Shown here one piece after another: positions 47,363-58,861 of a stretch of 64,000 bases of DNA. Each line of letters opens with the position of its first letter. Position 1 is the stretch's first letter. The position numbers and the translations under genes were made by a program. The notes beneath the pieces were generated by a model. It was not told the origin of the DNA. It saw only the letters and a list, made by a program, of their open reading frames with translations, and ran no database searches. This DNA is from Comamonas sp. (GTDB lineage Bacteria > Pseudomonadota > Gammaproteobacteria > Burkholderiales > Burkholderiaceae_C). The stretch spans positions 107,751 to 171,750 of the forward strand of contig JAJPEQ010000001.1 of NCBI GenBank assembly GCA_021166775.1, read 5' to 3'.

Positions 47363-48091
47363 TCAAACCACCTTCACAGAACCCGAAAACACCGATGACA
47401 CGCGCCGCAGCACGGCGCGCAGGAATTTGAACAGCACCACGAGCAGCAGCGCGGAAACCGCCAGCGCCAGCGCCAGCGCCACGGCGAACCACACCGGATG
47501 CGCAAGCGCCAGCCACAGCGCGGCGACGACGATGCCGTCCTCGAAGAACGACAGCCCCCAGTTGGAAAACGGTTCGGGCGAGACGTTGGCCGCCGCGCGC
47601 GTGGTCATCTTGGTGGCCAGCGCCGTGGCCGAGAGCGAGCCGCCGAGCAGCCCCGCGACCACGGCCATCGTGGCGTCGTTCATGCCGAACACGCTCGCCG
47701 CAAGCAAGGCCCCCGCGGGCACGCGGATGAAGGCGTGCACGCCATCCCACAGGCTGTCGAGCCAGGGCACCTTGTCGGCGAAGAACTCCACGAACAGCAT
47801 CGCGCCGCTGGCCATCAGCACCGCCGGGTGCTGCAGCACCGCCAGCCCCGGCGGCAGCGCCACCCAGCCCGCCACACCCGCCAGCCCCACGAGAAAGACC
47901 ACGGCATACAGCCGCAGGCCGCTGGCCCAGCCCAGCGCCGCCGCGAGCGCGAGCAGGCCAGGCATGTCCAGCCGCGCCACGCCCTGCTGCACCTGCGCCG
48001 CGCCGCCCGCCACCGCCTGTGCGGTACCGGCATCCACATGCAGGCCCAGCGTATGCAGCCACTGCACGATCTGGAGCCAGAGCGCGTCCAT
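47363..48091 (-). CDS. DUF4126-family membrane protein
   Basis: A 242-residue integral membrane protein with about six hydrophobic segments, recognised as DUF4126 from ALGWASGLRLYAVVFLVGLA and VFGMNDATMAVVAGLLGGSL. Function is unknown. ATG 48091 is chosen since GAGAGG lies nine bases upstream; ATG 48097 is two codons earlier. It is inserted between liuC and mccA with an abutting stop and start, so it is translated with the leucine pathway though it has no known role in it. Confidence 0.8.
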   Translation of the reverse strand: MDALWLQIVQWLHTLGLHVDAGTAQAVAGGAAQVQQGVARLDMPGLLALAAALGWASGLRLYAVVFLVGLAGVAGWVALPPGLAVLQHPAVLMASGAMLFVEFFADKVPWLDSLWDGVHAFIRVPAGALLAASVFGMNDATMAVVAGLLGGSLSATALATKMTTRAAANVSPEPFSNWGLSFFEDGIVVAALWLALAHPVWFAVALALALAVSALLLVVLFKFLRAVLRRVSSVFSGSVKVV

Positions 48092-48104
48092 CGCCATGGG
48101 CCTC

Positions 48105-48890
48105 TCAGCGCGCCAGCCAGGCCGGCTTGCGCTTTTGCAGGAAGGACTGCACGCCCTCCTTGCCGTCGCTGCTGGCGCGGATGTCGGCAATGCCGCGCAC
48201 CGTCTCGGCGATCAGCGCGGCGCCGATCTCGCGCTCGGCCACGTCCTGCACCAGGCGCTTGGCCACTTTCAGCGCGTTGGGGCTGGCGCTGCACAGCGCA
48301 TGCACCCAACCGTCGACCGTCGCATCGAGCCGATCGGCCGCGACCACCTCATGCACGAAGCCGATGCGCAACGCCTCGGCCGCGGTGAAGCGCTCGGCCG
48401 TCAGGAAGTAACGGTGCGCGGCGCGCGGCCCCATCGCGCGGATCACGTAGGGGCTGATGGTCGCGGGCACGAGGCCGAGCTTGACTTCGCTCAGGCAGTA
48501 GTGCGCGCTGTCCACGCTGACGGCCAGGTCGCACGCGGCGACGAGCCCCATGCCTCCGGCATAGACGTCGCCCTGCACGCGTGCGATGGTCGGCTTGGGG
48601 CACTCGTACATCACGCGCAGCATCTCGGCGAGCTGGCCCGCGTCCGCGACGTTTTCGGCGTGCGAATAGTCCGCCATGCGGCGCATCCAGTTGAGGTTGG
48701 CGCCGGCGCAGAAGGCCGGCCCCTCGGCGGCGAGCACCACCACGCGCACATCGGGGCGTGCGCCCACGTCGAGAAAGGCCGCAGTGATCTCGGCGATGAC
48801 TTCGTCGCTGAAGGCGTTGCGCACCTCGGGCTGGGTCAGCGTGATGCGCGCGACCGGGCCCGACTGGGTGATGGAAAGGTTCTGGCTCAT
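48105..48890 (-). CDS. liuC: Methylglutaconyl-CoA hydratase (enoyl-CoA hydratase family)
   Basis: A 261-residue crotonase-family enzyme. The oxyanion-hole segments AEGPAFCAGANLNWMRRMAD and ARVQGDVYAGGMGLVAACDL are present, the latter with the usual GG motif. In this operon it should hydrate 3-methylglutaconyl-CoA to HMG-CoA. The start ATG (48890) overlaps the stop of the DinB-family gene by four bases. Confidence 0.9.
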   Translation of the reverse strand: MSQNLSITQSGPVARITLTQPEVRNAFSDEVIAEITAAFLDVGARPDVRVVVLAAEGPAFCAGANLNWMRRMADYSHAENVADAGQLAEMLRVMYECPKPTIARVQGDVYAGGMGLVAACDLAVSVDSAHYCLSEVKLGLVPATISPYVIRAMGPRAAHRYFLTAERFTAAEALRIGFVHEVVAADRLDATVDGWVHALCSASPNALKVAKRLVQDVAEREIGAALIAETVRGIADIRASSDGKEGVQSFLQKRKPAWLAR

Positions 48891-49396
48891 GGCGTATGCG
48901 GGTTCTGCAGGAAATAGACGAGATCGAGCTCCGGGCAGGGCCGGCCCAGCGCGGTGAGCGCCGCCGTGATCTGCCCGCGGTGGTGCGTGCCGTGGTTGAA
49001 GACATGCGCCAGCGTGGCGGCAAAGGGCAGCGTGGCCGGGGCACCGCGCAGGGTGGTGTAGGACAGCACACCGTCCCAACGTGCCACGGGCCAATCGGCG
49101 ATCAGCGGCTCCCAGCGCGCCGCGCCCTCGCGCAGGCGAGTGGCCAGGCGCGTGCGGTCGCTCTCGACCTCGGCGTCCAGCGCCACGCGCGGCGAGCGGC
49201 CCTCGGCAAAACGCACAAACCACAGCAGGTGCTCACCGACCAGCAGATGGTTGAGCGTGCCGTGGATGCCGCGAAAGAACAGCCCGAGGTCGCGCCGGTA
49301 GTCCGCCTCGGACAACTCGGCCACGGCACGGAGCAGGCGCTCTGTGGCCCACGCGTTGTAGCGCGCGAGCTGGCGAAAGTGAGCGGCGGCGTCCAT
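48887..49396 (-). CDS. DinB-family metal-dependent protein
   Basis: A 169-residue four-helix-bundle protein. The three metal ligands are visible as H50 in GTLNHLLVGEHLLWFVRFAE, and HGTHHRGQITAALTALG. DinB/YfiT proteins include thiol-dependent transferases and hydrolases. The overlap with liuC (ATGA) and its place between mccB and liuC show it is part of the leucine operon; its role there is unknown. Confidence 0.88.
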   Translation of the reverse strand: MDAAAHFRQLARYNAWATERLLRAVAELSEADYRRDLGLFFRGIHGTLNHLLVGEHLLWFVRFAEGRSPRVALDAEVESDRTRLATRLREGAARWEPLIADWPVARWDGVLSYTTLRGAPATLPFAATLAHVFNHGTHHRGQITAALTALGRPCPELDLVYFLQNPHTP

Positions 49397-49423
49397 GGTG
49401 TGCTGCGTGCGGCGGCGTGCGTC

Positions 49424-51028
<1,605 letters not shown>

Positions 51029-51143
51029 GGTGTCTCCGTGGTGCATCGCACCCGCGCAAAGATCGGCGCCAGAGCCCTGCATCGGCGAGGCGTACGGATT
51101 TGAGCATACGTCGCACGCCCTGTTCGTGCACGCCATGATGGTT

Positions 51144-51154
51144 GCAATAATTGC
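51144..51154. promoter_or_regulatory. Palindrome in the mccB-araC divergent region
   Basis: GCAATAATTGC is a perfect 11-base palindrome within gttgcaataattgccat, 28 bases before the AraC-type start and 116 bases before mccB. It is a candidate regulator site for either direction. Confidence 0.35.
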
Positions 51155-51181
51155 CATATTCGTTTGCGCACAGACCCACGC

Positions 51182-52252
51182 ATGCCCACTTCCGCAGCAC
51201 CTCCCTCGCCCATGCCGCGCGCCCTCTCGGCGCGCGCCGGGACGGCGGCGACCCCGATGGCCTTCGTCCAGGCGGTCGTGCAGGCCTACGAGCAGCGGTC
51301 GATCGATCCGGCGCATGCCCTGGCTGCGGCACAAATCACGCCACTGTCGGTGCGCGATGCGCAGGCCCGCATCACCGCATGGCAAATGGAAGCGCTGTGC
51401 GGCGCGGCGATGCGCGAGCTCGACGACGAGGCGCTGGGCTGGTTTTCGCGCCCACTGCCCTGGGGCAGCTACGGCATGCTGGCGCGCGCGTCGATCACGG
51501 CGCCGCACCTGGGGCTGGCGCTCGCGCGCTGGTGCCGCCACCACGCCCTGCTCACCGACGACCTGATCCTGCACCTGAGCGAAGAAGCGAACACCGCCTG
51601 CATCACGATCGAGGAACGCCGCCCACTCGGGCCCGCAGGGTCGCTGCGCGAGTTCTGCCTGCTCTCGATCCTGCGCAACATCCACGGCCTGGCCTGCTGG
51701 CTGATCGACTCGCGCCTGCCGCTGGCCCGCGTGCAATTTCCCTTCGGCCGGCCGGCGCACGCCGGCGCCTACACGCTGATGTTTCCCGGGCCCGTCGTCT
51801 TCGACGCGCCCGCTGCCGCGCTGCACTTTGACGCACGCTACCTTGCGCTGCCCCTGGCGCGCGACGAAGCCGCGCTGCAACGCATGCTGCAGCGCGCGCT
51901 GCCGCTCACCGTGCTGCAGTACCGGCGCGACCGGCTGCTGGTGGCACGCGTGCGCCAGCTCCTGACGGCCGACCCCGCCGCGCTGGTCAACGCGAGCCTG
52001 CTGGCCGAGCAGCTGCACCTGTCGCCGCGCACGCTGCACCGCCAGCTCGGCCAGGAAGGCGCGTCGCTGCAGCAGCTCAAGAACGAGGTGCGCCGCGCGC
52101 AAGCCGAATACCTGCTGCGCCATACCAACCGCCCCGTCAAACAGGTGGCACGGCAGGCCGGCTTTGCAAACGACAAAAGCTTCGCGCGCGCGTTCCGCGA
52201 CTGGACGGGCTGCTCGCCCGCGCAATACCGCGAGCGCTATCGCCCAACGTGA
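51182..52252 (+). CDS. AraC-family transcriptional regulator (Arabinose_bd type)
   Basis: A 356-residue regulator with an N-terminal effector domain of the OruR/ArgR-like (Arabinose_bd) class, [20 protein letters not shown], and a C-terminal Ara[24 protein letters not shown] and [20 protein letters not shown] with [17 protein letters not shown] 51182 is used; a TTG at 51164 is upstream in frame. Being divergent from mccB it is the natural candidate to control leucine/isovalerate degradation. Confidence 0.9.
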   Translation: MPTSAAPPSPMPRALSARAGTAATPMAFVQAVVQAYEQRSIDPAHALAAAQITPLSVRDAQARITAWQMEALCGAAMRELDDEALGWFSRPLPWGSYGMLARASITAPHLGLALARWCRHHALLTDDLILHLSEEANTACITIEERRPLGPAGSLREFCLLSILRNIHGLACWLIDSRLPLARVQFPFGRPAHAGAYTLMFPGPVVFDAPAAALHFDARYLALPLARDEAALQRMLQRALPLTVLQYRRDRLLVARVRQLLTADPAALVNASLLAEQLHLSPRTLHRQLGQEGASLQQLKNEVRRAQAEYLLRHTNRPVKQVARQAGFANDKSFARAFRDWTGCSPAQYRERYRPT

Positions 52253-52282
52253 GCCCACACAGGCCGACCATGCGCGCCACCG

Positions 52283-52687
52283 TTACTTCATCGCATCGCC
52301 ATCCACGTAATACCAGCGTCCGCCTTCACGCACAAAGCGGCTCGATTCATGCAGTCGCGCCGCCCACCCCCCAACCGAGCGTACCCGCGCGATGAATTCC
52401 ACCTCGGCCGTGTCCTCGCCCGTCACTCGGACGCCACGCACCTGCAGCCCCAGCCATCTGCACCCGTCTTCGAATTGCACCGAAGACGGCCGCTTGCTTT
52501 CATGCCACGTGGCCAGCAGATAGCGCTCATCCTCGCGCACGAAGGCGCTGTAGCGCGAGCGCATCAGGCTCTCGGCATCGGGCGCCGGAGCCGCTTCCCA
52601 ATGATCGAGGTAGCGCCCGCAGCACTCGGCATACGCCAGCGGCCTGCCGCGCGCGTCCAGGCGCCCACAGGGGCAGGACGGGCTCAC
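52283..52687 (-). CDS. YchJ-family (UPF0225) protein
   Basis: A 134-residue protein with the cysteine motif [20 protein letters not shown] (SEC-C-like zinc site), [20 protein letters not shown] and a C-terminal [14 protein letters not shown], all typical of the YchJ/UPF0225 family. It starts with GTG at 52687, overlapping the stop of the acyl-CoA dehydrogenase by four bases (GTGA). Function is unknown beyond probable zinc binding. Confidence 0.85.
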   Translation of the reverse strand: MSPSCPCGRLDARGRPLAYAECCGRYLDHWEAAPAPDAESLMRSRYSAFVREDERYLLATWHESKRPSSVQFEDGCRWLGLQVRGVRVTGEDTAEVEFIARVRSVGGWAARLHESSRFVREGGRWYYVDGDAMK

Positions 52688-53814
52688 GCCAGCGCCCGCT
52701 GGATCAGGATTTTCTGCACATCGCTCGTGCCCTCGTAGATCTGGCACACGCGCACGTCGCGGTAGATGCGCTCCAGCGGGAAGTCGGTCACGTAGCCGTA
52801 GCCGCCCAGCGTCTGGATGGCGGCGCTGCACACGCGCTCGGCCATCTCGGTGGCGAAGAGCTTGGCCATGGCCGCTTCCTTCAGGCACGGGCGGCCCGCG
52901 TCGCGCAGGCTGGCCGCGTGCCAGATGAGCTGACGCGCCGCTTCCACCTGCGTGGCGCATTCAGCCAGGCGAAAGCCCACCGCCTGGTGGTTGAAGATGG
53001 GCTGACCGAAGCTCTCGCGCTCCTTGCTGTAGTTCAGCGCGAAGTCGAGCGCCGCGCGCGCCATGCCCACGCTTTGCGCGGCGATGCCGATGCGCCCGCC
53101 CTCCAGGGCGGAGAGCGCGATCTTGTAGCCCTCGCCCTCGGCACCGATCAGGTTCTGCGCCGGGATGCGGCAGTTCTCGAACTGAATCTGCGCGGTGTCG
53201 CTGCTGTGCTGGCCCATCTTGTCCTCCAGCCGCGCCACGGTATAGCCCGGGGCGCTGGTGGGCACGATGAAGGCGCTCATGCCGCGCTTGCCCGCGGCCG
53301 GGTCGGTCACCGCGATGACGATGGCCACGTGCCCGTTCTTGCCGCTGGTGATGAACTGCTTGACACCGTTGATCACATATTCGCCGCCATCGAGCGTGGC
53401 GGTGGTGCGCATGGCCGAGGCATCCGAGCCGACCTGCGGCTCGGTCAGGCAGAACGCGCCCAGCATCTCGCCGCGCGCCGCCGGAGCGAGCCACTGGCGC
53501 TTTTGCGCCTCGCTGCCGTAGCGCATGAGGATGGCGTTGTAGGGGCAGTTGGTGACGCTGATCGCGGTGCTGGTGCCGCCATCGCCCGCCGCGATTTCCT
53601 CCAGCACCAGCGCGAGCGTGAGGTAGTCGAGCCCGGCGCCGCCGTATTCCTCGGGCACCGCGACGCCGTAGGCGCCGAGCTGCGCCAGCCCGCGGTGCAC
53701 GTCGTGTGGAAAGTGGTGTTCCTTGTCCCAGCGCGCCGCATGCGGCGCGATCTGCTCGCGCACGAACTCGCGCACGGCATCACGGATCATTTCCTGGTCT
53801 TGGGTCAACAGCAT
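52684..53814 (-). CDS. Short/branched-chain acyl-CoA dehydrogenase
   Basis: A 376-residue flavoenzyme of the acyl-CoA dehydrogenase family. Signatures include [20 protein letters not shown] (signature 1), [20 protein letters not shown] and [20 protein letters not shown] (signature 2) with the expected catalytic Glu near the C-terminus ([14 protein letters not shown]). It oxidises an acyl-CoA with transfer of electrons to ETF. Substrate is uncertain: it differs from the isovaleryl-CoA dehydrogenase at 61391 and may act on butyryl- or 2-methylbutyryl-CoA. Confidence 0.9.
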   Translation of the reverse strand: MLLTQDQEMIRDAVREFVREQIAPHAARWDKEHHFPHDVHRGLAQLGAYGVAVPEEYGGAGLDYLTLALVLEEIAAGDGGTSTAISVTNCPYNAILMRYGSEAQKRQWLAPAARGEMLGAFCLTEPQVGSDASAMRTTATLDGGEYVINGVKQFITSGKNGHVAIVIAVTDPAAGKRGMSAFIVPTSAPGYTVARLEDKMGQHSSDTAQIQFENCRIPAQNLIGAEGEGYKIALSALEGGRIGIAAQSVGMARAALDFALNYSKERESFGQPIFNHQAVGFRLAECATQVEAARQLIWHAASLRDAGRPCLKEAAMAKLFATEMAERVCSAAIQTLGGYGYVTDFPLERIYRDVRVCQIYEGTSDVQKILIQRALA

Positions 53815-54003
53815 GGGGGCATCCAGAAGAAGAGGTCAAACAACAGCCGCGGACAGATGCGCCGATCGTCCGATCACCGGATTCTTTCACAGCCGCCAGT
53901 CGGGACCTTGACGCTGCGCCGCGATGCCGCACGACGGCAAAACGGTTCCACGCGCGGCATCAAGTCATGGTAGCGTTCACCCCCAGCCTTGAGTTGCCCA
54001 CGG

Positions 54004-55848
54004 ATGCCCACCGACATCACCTCGCAGTTGCAAGCCCATCCGCTGTTTGCCCGGTGTACACCGGTCGAGCGCGCGCGGCTGCTGGCGGCGACCACCGCCT
54101 GCCGCTTCAGCGCCGGCGATCGCCTCTTCGAGGCGGGCGCATCCGCCGAGTTCTACTACTGGATCACGCAGGGCACCGCCAAGCGCTCCAGCACCCGCTC
54201 GAGCACCGTGGGTGCGAGCGAAGGCCTGGGCGAAGAAGCCTTTGCCGATGGGCCCGACGGCCCCACCCCTTACCTCACGGATGCGCAGGCGCTCACCCCC
54301 GTGTCGGCACTGCGCATCGGGCGCGGCGCCTTGCGCGACGTGCTCGCCGGCAACCCGCGGCTGAGGTCGCAGGCTCTGGTGCAGCTTGCCGCGGCACTGG
54401 GCGAATTGAAACCACCGGCACCGTCGCAGGCCCGTGCGGCTGTCAGCCAGCCGCTGCCCCGCAAGGCACTGACCGGCTGGATCGCCACCATGCTCCTGTC
54501 TCCGCTGGCGTGGTGGCTGGGGCTGGCGCAGGGGCTCACGCCGCAGTCCGCGGTCTATCTTGGCCTGTTCACGATGACGGCGCTGATGTGGCTGTTCGCG
54601 CTGGTCGATGAATACGTCCCGCCGCTGATCGCGGTCGTCGCCATGCTGTTCATCGAGCTCGTGCCCGCCCGCGTGGCGCTGCATGGTTTTTACTCGCGCA
54701 CCTTCATCCTGCTGCTGGGGGTGTACGCGCTTTCGGCGGTTGTGGTCGCATCGGGTCTCGCGTACCGGCTGATGCTCTGGACGCTGCTGCGCCTGCCCGA
54801 TTCGCCCTTCTGGCACCGCTCGGCCATCACGCTGTTCGGCATGGTGCTGTCCATCGTCATGCCGTCGTCCAACGCCCGCCTGGCGCTGATGCTGCCGCTG
54901 TACAAGGAGATGGACGCGAGCCTTGCCGCGCCCGGCCATTCGCCCCAGGCCAGCGCGCTCGTGATCGCCACCTTCACCGGAGCCACGCTGTTCTCGCCCC
55001 TGCTGCTCACGGCCAAGACCTCCAATCTGGCGGCATTCACGATGATGCCCGCGCAGGTCCGGCTCAATTTCCAGGGGCTGGCCTGGCTGGTGGGCGCGGC
55101 CGTCGTGGCGCTGGGATTCGTGCTGGTGCACTTCAGCGTGATGCGCCGCGCCTGGCAGCCCGTCCGGCAAGCGCCCCTGCCCGCCGATCGCATCGCGCGC
55201 CAGCTGGCGACCCTGGGCCCCCTGCGCGCGCCGGAATGGGCGGCGGCGCTGGCCTTCATGCTCTTTGTCCTGGGTTCCGCCCTGCCTCAGTGGCACCAGT
55301 CGCAGCCGGCCTGGCTCGCCGGTCTGGTGCTCGTGAGTTTCATGGTGCTCGGCCTGCTGGACAAGGCCTCGTTTCAGAGCAGGATCGACTGGCCGACGAT
55401 CTTCTTCCTGCTGTGCCTGGACGGCTTCACCGACGCCATTCGCTACCTCGACCTGGACAAGGCGATGCTCGCCGCGCTCATGCCCGGGCTCACGTGGATC
55501 AACGGCAACCTGTTCTGGTTCACGCTGCTGGCCCTCGTCGTCACGGTGGTGGCGCGGCTGGCGCTGCCCGTCACCGCAGGCATGGTGATGGCAGCCACGC
55601 TGCTGCTGCCCGTGGGCATGGCCCAGGGCATCCACCCGTGGATCGTGGTGTTCCTTGCCTCGCTGTTCTCAGACATCTGGTTCATGCCGCACCAGAACTC
55701 GTCATTCGCCCAGCTGGTGGGCGCCGGCATGCGCCAGCGCTGCGACGAAAGCCTGTTTTTTCGCTACGCCTGGTGGCTCAATGGCGCGCGCGTGGTGCTG
55801 GCGTTTGCCAGCATCCCCTACTGGCGCTGGCTGGGGCTGGACGGATGA
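54004..55848 (+). CDS. SLC13-like permease with N-terminal cNMP-binding-like domain
   Basis: A 614-residue fusion. Residues 1-125 resemble a cyclic-nucleotide-binding fold: LFARCTPVERARLLAATTAC, FSAGDRLFEAGASAEFYYWI and GLGEEAF with the Glu of the phosphate-binding cassette. The Arg expected a few residues later is absent (PTPYLTDAQALTPV), so cNMP binding is doubtful. Residues 155-610 are an 11-12 helix transporter of the DASS/ArsB superfamily (VVASGLAYRLMLWTLLRLPD, MPSSNARLALMLPLYKEMD, FSPLLLTAKTSNLAAFTMMP). ATG 54004 is used. The next gene overlaps by four bases (ATGA) and encodes a membrane-tethered binding protein. Confidence 0.75.
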   Translation: MPTDITSQLQAHPLFARCTPVERARLLAATTACRFSAGDRLFEAGASAEFYYWITQGTAKRSSTRSSTVGASEGLGEEAFADGPDGPTPYLTDAQALTPVSALRIGRGALRDVLAGNPRLRSQALVQLAAALGELKPPAPSQARAAVSQPLPRKALTGWIATMLLSPLAWWLGLAQGLTPQSAVYLGLFTMTALMWLFALVDEYVPPLIAVVAMLFIELVPARVALHGFYSRTFILLLGVYALSAVVVASGLAYRLMLWTLLRLPDSPFWHRSAITLFGMVLSIVMPSSNARLALMLPLYKEMDASLAAPGHSPQASALVIATFTGATLFSPLLLTAKTSNLAAFTMMPAQVRLNFQGLAWLVGAAVVALGFVLVHFSVMRRAWQPVRQAPLPADRIARQLATLGPLRAPEWAAALAFMLFVLGSALPQWHQSQPAWLAGLVLVSFMVLGLLDKASFQSRIDWPTIFFLLCLDGFTDAIRYLDLDKAMLAALMPGLTWINGNLFWFTLLALVVTVVARLALPVTAGMVMAATLLLPVGMAQGIHPWIVVFLASLFSDIWFMPHQNSSFAQLVGAGMRQRCDESLFFRYAWWLNGARVVLAFASIPYWRWLGLDG

Positions 55849-56891
55849 AAGCGCAGCGCAGCCTCGCCGTGCTCCTGTGCGCCTTCGTGCTGGCGCTGTT
55901 GGGGCTGCTCGTCGCCTTCAACCATGGCAAGCCGCGCCTGCTGATCCTGCACAGCTTTGCCGAAGACGGCCACTGGGAACAATTGTTCGACCAAGGCGTG
56001 CGGCGGGCGCTCGCCGCCAACCGCCAGCCGCTGGCGGTGCGCTGGCATTACATGAGCTTCACCGGCACCGACGTGCAGACCGGCACCGAATGGGCCGCCG
56101 CCAGCGCCCGCGCGCGCGCGGTGATCGATTCGTGGAAGCCCGACGTCATCCTCCTCGTGGGTGAGGAGGCACAGCAATGGGTGGGCCACCGCTACGTCGG
56201 CGAGACCCCCCAGGGTCAGCGCCTCGTCTACGCCACCGGCGAAGATCCGCGGCGCTTTGGCTACGTGGGCGCGGCCAACGTGACCGGCGTGCGCGAGCTT
56301 CTGCCCCTGGCCCAGATCCACCAGGTCCTGACCGATCTCGAGTCCAGGCATCTGCGCATCCAGGCACTGGGCATGGCCGACCCCACGGGCGAGGCCGAGC
56401 GCGATCAGGTGCAGGCCTTCGACTGGCGGTCCAGCGCGCTCCTGCCCACCATCCTCGCCAAGGACTACGCGGCTTGGCAACAGGCCGTGACAGACGCCGC
56501 GCGCCGCGCCGACGTGCTCCTCGTGCTCAGCTTCTCGGGCATGCCGCGATCGGGCAGCGACCCGTCCGCGGTCGATGCGCTGGAAGTGGCCCGGTGGACC
56601 GAACAGCACACCGTGCCGCTGGCGATCAGCGTGCGCGAACGCTTTGCGCAGGGCGGTGGCACGCTGGCCATCGCACCGTCGGCCGAGGCGCTGGGCGAGC
56701 AGGCCGGGGGGCTTGCGCTGCGTGCCCTGCCCCGCCATGCGCTGCCCCCGCCGGAGGAATCGCAGGATTTTGCCGTGGCGCTGCGCCCCGAGCGGCTGGC
56801 CCGGCGCGGCTACAAACTGCCCGACATCTACGTGCAGGCCGCACGGGCGGCGCAACTGCTGTTTCGCGAGCCCGAGCCGGGTCCGCAGTAG
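55845..56891 (+). CDS. Membrane-tethered periplasmic-binding-like protein
   Basis: A 348-residue protein with an N-terminal anchor (SLAVLLCAFVLALLGLLVAF) and no obvious cleavage site, followed by a two-lobed binding-protein fold of the ABC_sub_bind (PF04392-like) type: KPRLLILHSFAEDGHWEQLF, SWKPDVILLVGEEAQQWVGH and LPDIYVQAARAAQLLF at the end. Its ATG overlaps the permease stop (ATGA), so the two are made together. No ABC permease or ATPase lies nearby, so its partner is most likely the SLC13-like carrier. Confidence 0.7.
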   Translation: MKAQRSLAVLLCAFVLALLGLLVAFNHGKPRLLILHSFAEDGHWEQLFDQGVRRALAANRQPLAVRWHYMSFTGTDVQTGTEWAAASARARAVIDSWKPDVILLVGEEAQQWVGHRYVGETPQGQRLVYATGEDPRRFGYVGAANVTGVRELLPLAQIHQVLTDLESRHLRIQALGMADPTGEAERDQVQAFDWRSSALLPTILAKDYAAWQQAVTDAARRADVLLVLSFSGMPRSGSDPSAVDALEVARWTEQHTVPLAISVRERFAQGGGTLAIAPSAEALGEQAGGLALRALPRHALPPPEESQDFAVALRPERLARRGYKLPDIYVQAARAAQLLFREPEPGPQ

Positions 56892-56906
56892 CGCCACGCG
56901 CCTGGG

Positions 56907-57578
56907 CTACCAGCTGGCCATGCGCGCTCCGTCGTCATTGAAAAACGCGCCGTTGTCCGCCGCACCCGCGCTCTCCAGCGTGACCCGCAGCCGGGTCACG
57001 CTGTCGGTCACGCGCACGGGCGCCTGTGCACCGCCCATGTCGGTCTTGACCCACCCCGGATGAAACAGCGCGAACAGCGCGTTGGGGTAACTGTGGCGCG
57101 CCGAGGCCACCACCATGTTGAGCGCGGCCTTGCTCGTGCGGTACAGCCAGGCGTTGCTCGCGGTCGCGGTGCCGATCTGCCCCATGGCGCTCGTGAGAAA
57201 ACCGAAGCGCCCGCGCGCCGCTTCCACGAGCGGCGCCACCCGGGGAATGATCTGCATCGCACCGAACACGTTGGTATGCATCACGCGGTCGAAATCATCG
57301 CGCGTCGGCGCCTTGCGCGCATCGGCCCGGCTGCACATCACGCCGGCCACATGCCAGGCGACATCCAGCTGCGCTCCTCCGAGCCGCTCGGAAAAACGGG
57401 CCACGCTCGCCGCATCCGTCACATCCAGCGGCCAGGGGTCCAGCCCCAGATGGCGCAGCGCCGCCATCCCCGCCTCGCTGTGCGCGGTGGCGATCACCTG
57501 GTGGCGTGCCATCGCATACTGGCGCGCCATCTCCAAGCCGATGCCCCGCGACGCACCCATGACCAGAACCGTGCCCAT
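56907..57578 (-). CDS. Short-chain dehydrogenase/reductase
   Basis: A 223-residue SDR. The NAD(P) Rossmann motif is TVLVMGASRGIGLEMARQYA (TGxxxGIG type); the active site has Ser in LTSAMGQIG and YRTSK (Tyr-x3-Lys). The C-terminal half (HPGWVKTDMGGAQAPV) is the csgA/C-factor-like subgroup. ATG 57578 is chosen because AAAGG lies eight bases upstream; ATG 57584 and GTG 57587 precede it. Substrate unknown. Confidence 0.88.
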   Translation of the reverse strand: MGTVLVMGASRGIGLEMARQYAMARHQVIATAHSEAGMAALRHLGLDPWPLDVTDAASVARFSERLGGAQLDVAWHVAGVMCSRADARKAPTRDDFDRVMHTNVFGAMQIIPRVAPLVEAARGRFGFLTSAMGQIGTATASNAWLYRTSKAALNMVVASARHSYPNALFALFHPGWVKTDMGGAQAPVRVTDSVTRLRVTLESAGAADNGAFFNDDGARMASW

Positions 57579-57592
57579 ATTCATCACCTTTG

Positions 57593-57651
57593 AATAAAAA
57601 ACGGCGCTGGCCCTTTCGGGACAAGCGCCGATAGCTACCTATTTAATATCA
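57593..57651. repeat. Dispersed palindromic repeat, copy G
   Basis: gaataaaaaacggcgctggc continues cctttcgggacaagcgccga and tagctacctatttaatatca. The GGCGCTGGCC ... AAGCGCC arms form a hairpin, then the TAGCTA arm and TATCA end follow. It lies between the thiolase and SDR genes and includes the thiolase stop; it could also work as a terminator. Confidence 0.6.
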
Positions 57652-58830
57652 AACCATCTCAAGTGCCACGGCGGTGGCTTCACCGCCGCCGATGCACAGC
57701 GTGGCCAGTCCCTTCTTCAGGCCGCGCGCCTTGAGCGCGTAAAGCAGTGTCACCATGATGCGCGCGCCGCTGCAGCCGATGGGGTGACCGAGCGCGCAGG
57801 CGCCGCCGTTGACGTTGACCTTCTCGTGCGGCACCTTGAGGTCGTGCATCAGCGCCATGGGCACGACGGCGAAGGCCTCGTTCACCTCCCACAGGTCCAC
57901 ATCGCCCACGCTCCAGCCCGCCTTCTTCAGCGCCTTCTCGGTCGCGCCTATCGGTGCCGTGGTGAACCAGTTGGGCTCCTGCGCGTGCGTGGCGTGCGCC
58001 ACGATGCGCGCCAGCGGCGTGCAGCCCAGCGCCTTGGCGGTGGATTCGCGCATCAGCACCAGCGCAGCCGCGCCATCGTTGATGCTGGAGCTCGACGCCG
58101 CAGTGATCGTGCCGTCCTTCTTGAACGCGGGGCGCAGCGTGGGAATCTTGTCGAGCCGCGCCTTCGCCGGGCCCTCGTCGATGGACACCGTGACCTCGCC
58201 CTTGCGTGTGGCGAAAGCCACCGGCGCGATTTCGTCCTTGAACGCGCCACTCTGCGCCGCGCGCTGCGCGCGCTTGACGCTCTCGACGGCGAACGCATCC
58301 TGCTGCTCGCGCGTGAAGTGATACTTGGCGGCGCAATCCTCGCCGAACGTGCCCATGGCGCGACCGGGCTCATAGGCGTCTTCCAGGCCATCGAGCATCA
58401 TGTGATCGTAGACCTTGTCGTGGCCCATGCGGTAGCCGCCACGGCCTTTTTGCAGCAGGTAGGGCGCGGCCGTCATGCTCTCCATGCCGCCGGCCACCAT
58501 CACGCTGCGGCTGCCCGCCACGATCTGGTCGTGCGCAAGCATCGCCGCCTCCATGCCCGAGCCGCACATCTTGGACAGCGTCACGGCCCCGGTGCTGCGC
58601 GGCAACCCGGCCTTGTGCGCGGCCTGGCGCGCCGGCGCCTGGCCCTGCCCGGCCATGAGGCAGTTGCCGAACAGCACTTCATCCACTTTCTCGGGCGCGA
58701 TGCCGGCGCGCGCCACGGCTGCCTTGATCGCGGCGGCGCCGAGATCGTGCGCGGCCAGGCTCGCGAAATCGCCCATGAATGCACCCATGGGGGTGCGGGC
58801 GGCGCCGACGATGACGATAGGGTCTTGCAT
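57649..58830 (-). CDS. Acetyl-CoA C-acetyltransferase (thiolase)
   Basis: A 393-residue degradative/biosynthetic thiolase. The nucleophilic cysteine is in TLSKMCGSGMEAAMLAHDQI; the C-terminus has NVNGGACALGHPIGCSGARI and LCIGGGEATAVALEMV with the second catalytic Cys. ATG 58830 is chosen with GAAGGAG upstream. It would interconvert acetoacetyl-CoA and acetyl-CoA, consuming or producing the acetoacetate from leucine or feeding PHB synthesis. Confidence 0.94.
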   Translation of the reverse strand: MQDPIVIVGAARTPMGAFMGDFASLAAHDLGAAAIKAAVARAGIAPEKVDEVLFGNCLMAGQGQAPARQAAHKAGLPRSTGAVTLSKMCGSGMEAAMLAHDQIVAGSRSVMVAGGMESMTAAPYLLQKGRGGYRMGHDKVYDHMMLDGLEDAYEPGRAMGTFGEDCAAKYHFTREQQDAFAVESVKRAQRAAQSGAFKDEIAPVAFATRKGEVTVSIDEGPAKARLDKIPTLRPAFKKDGTITAASSSSINDGAAALVLMRESTAKALGCTPLARIVAHATHAQEPNWFTTAPIGATEKALKKAGWSVGDVDLWEVNEAFAVVPMALMHDLKVPHEKVNVNGGACALGHPIGCSGARIMVTLLYALKARGLKKGLATLCIGGGEATAVALEMV

Positions 58831-58861
58831 GTGAAACTCCTTCAACGGTGGTCAAGAATGC

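Noticed and set aside
53977..55635. 552-codon minus-strand ORF opposite the SLC13-like gene
   Set aside because: Composition (Gln/His/Arg rich) and lack of motifs show it is a shadow; the plus-strand protein has clear membrane helices.
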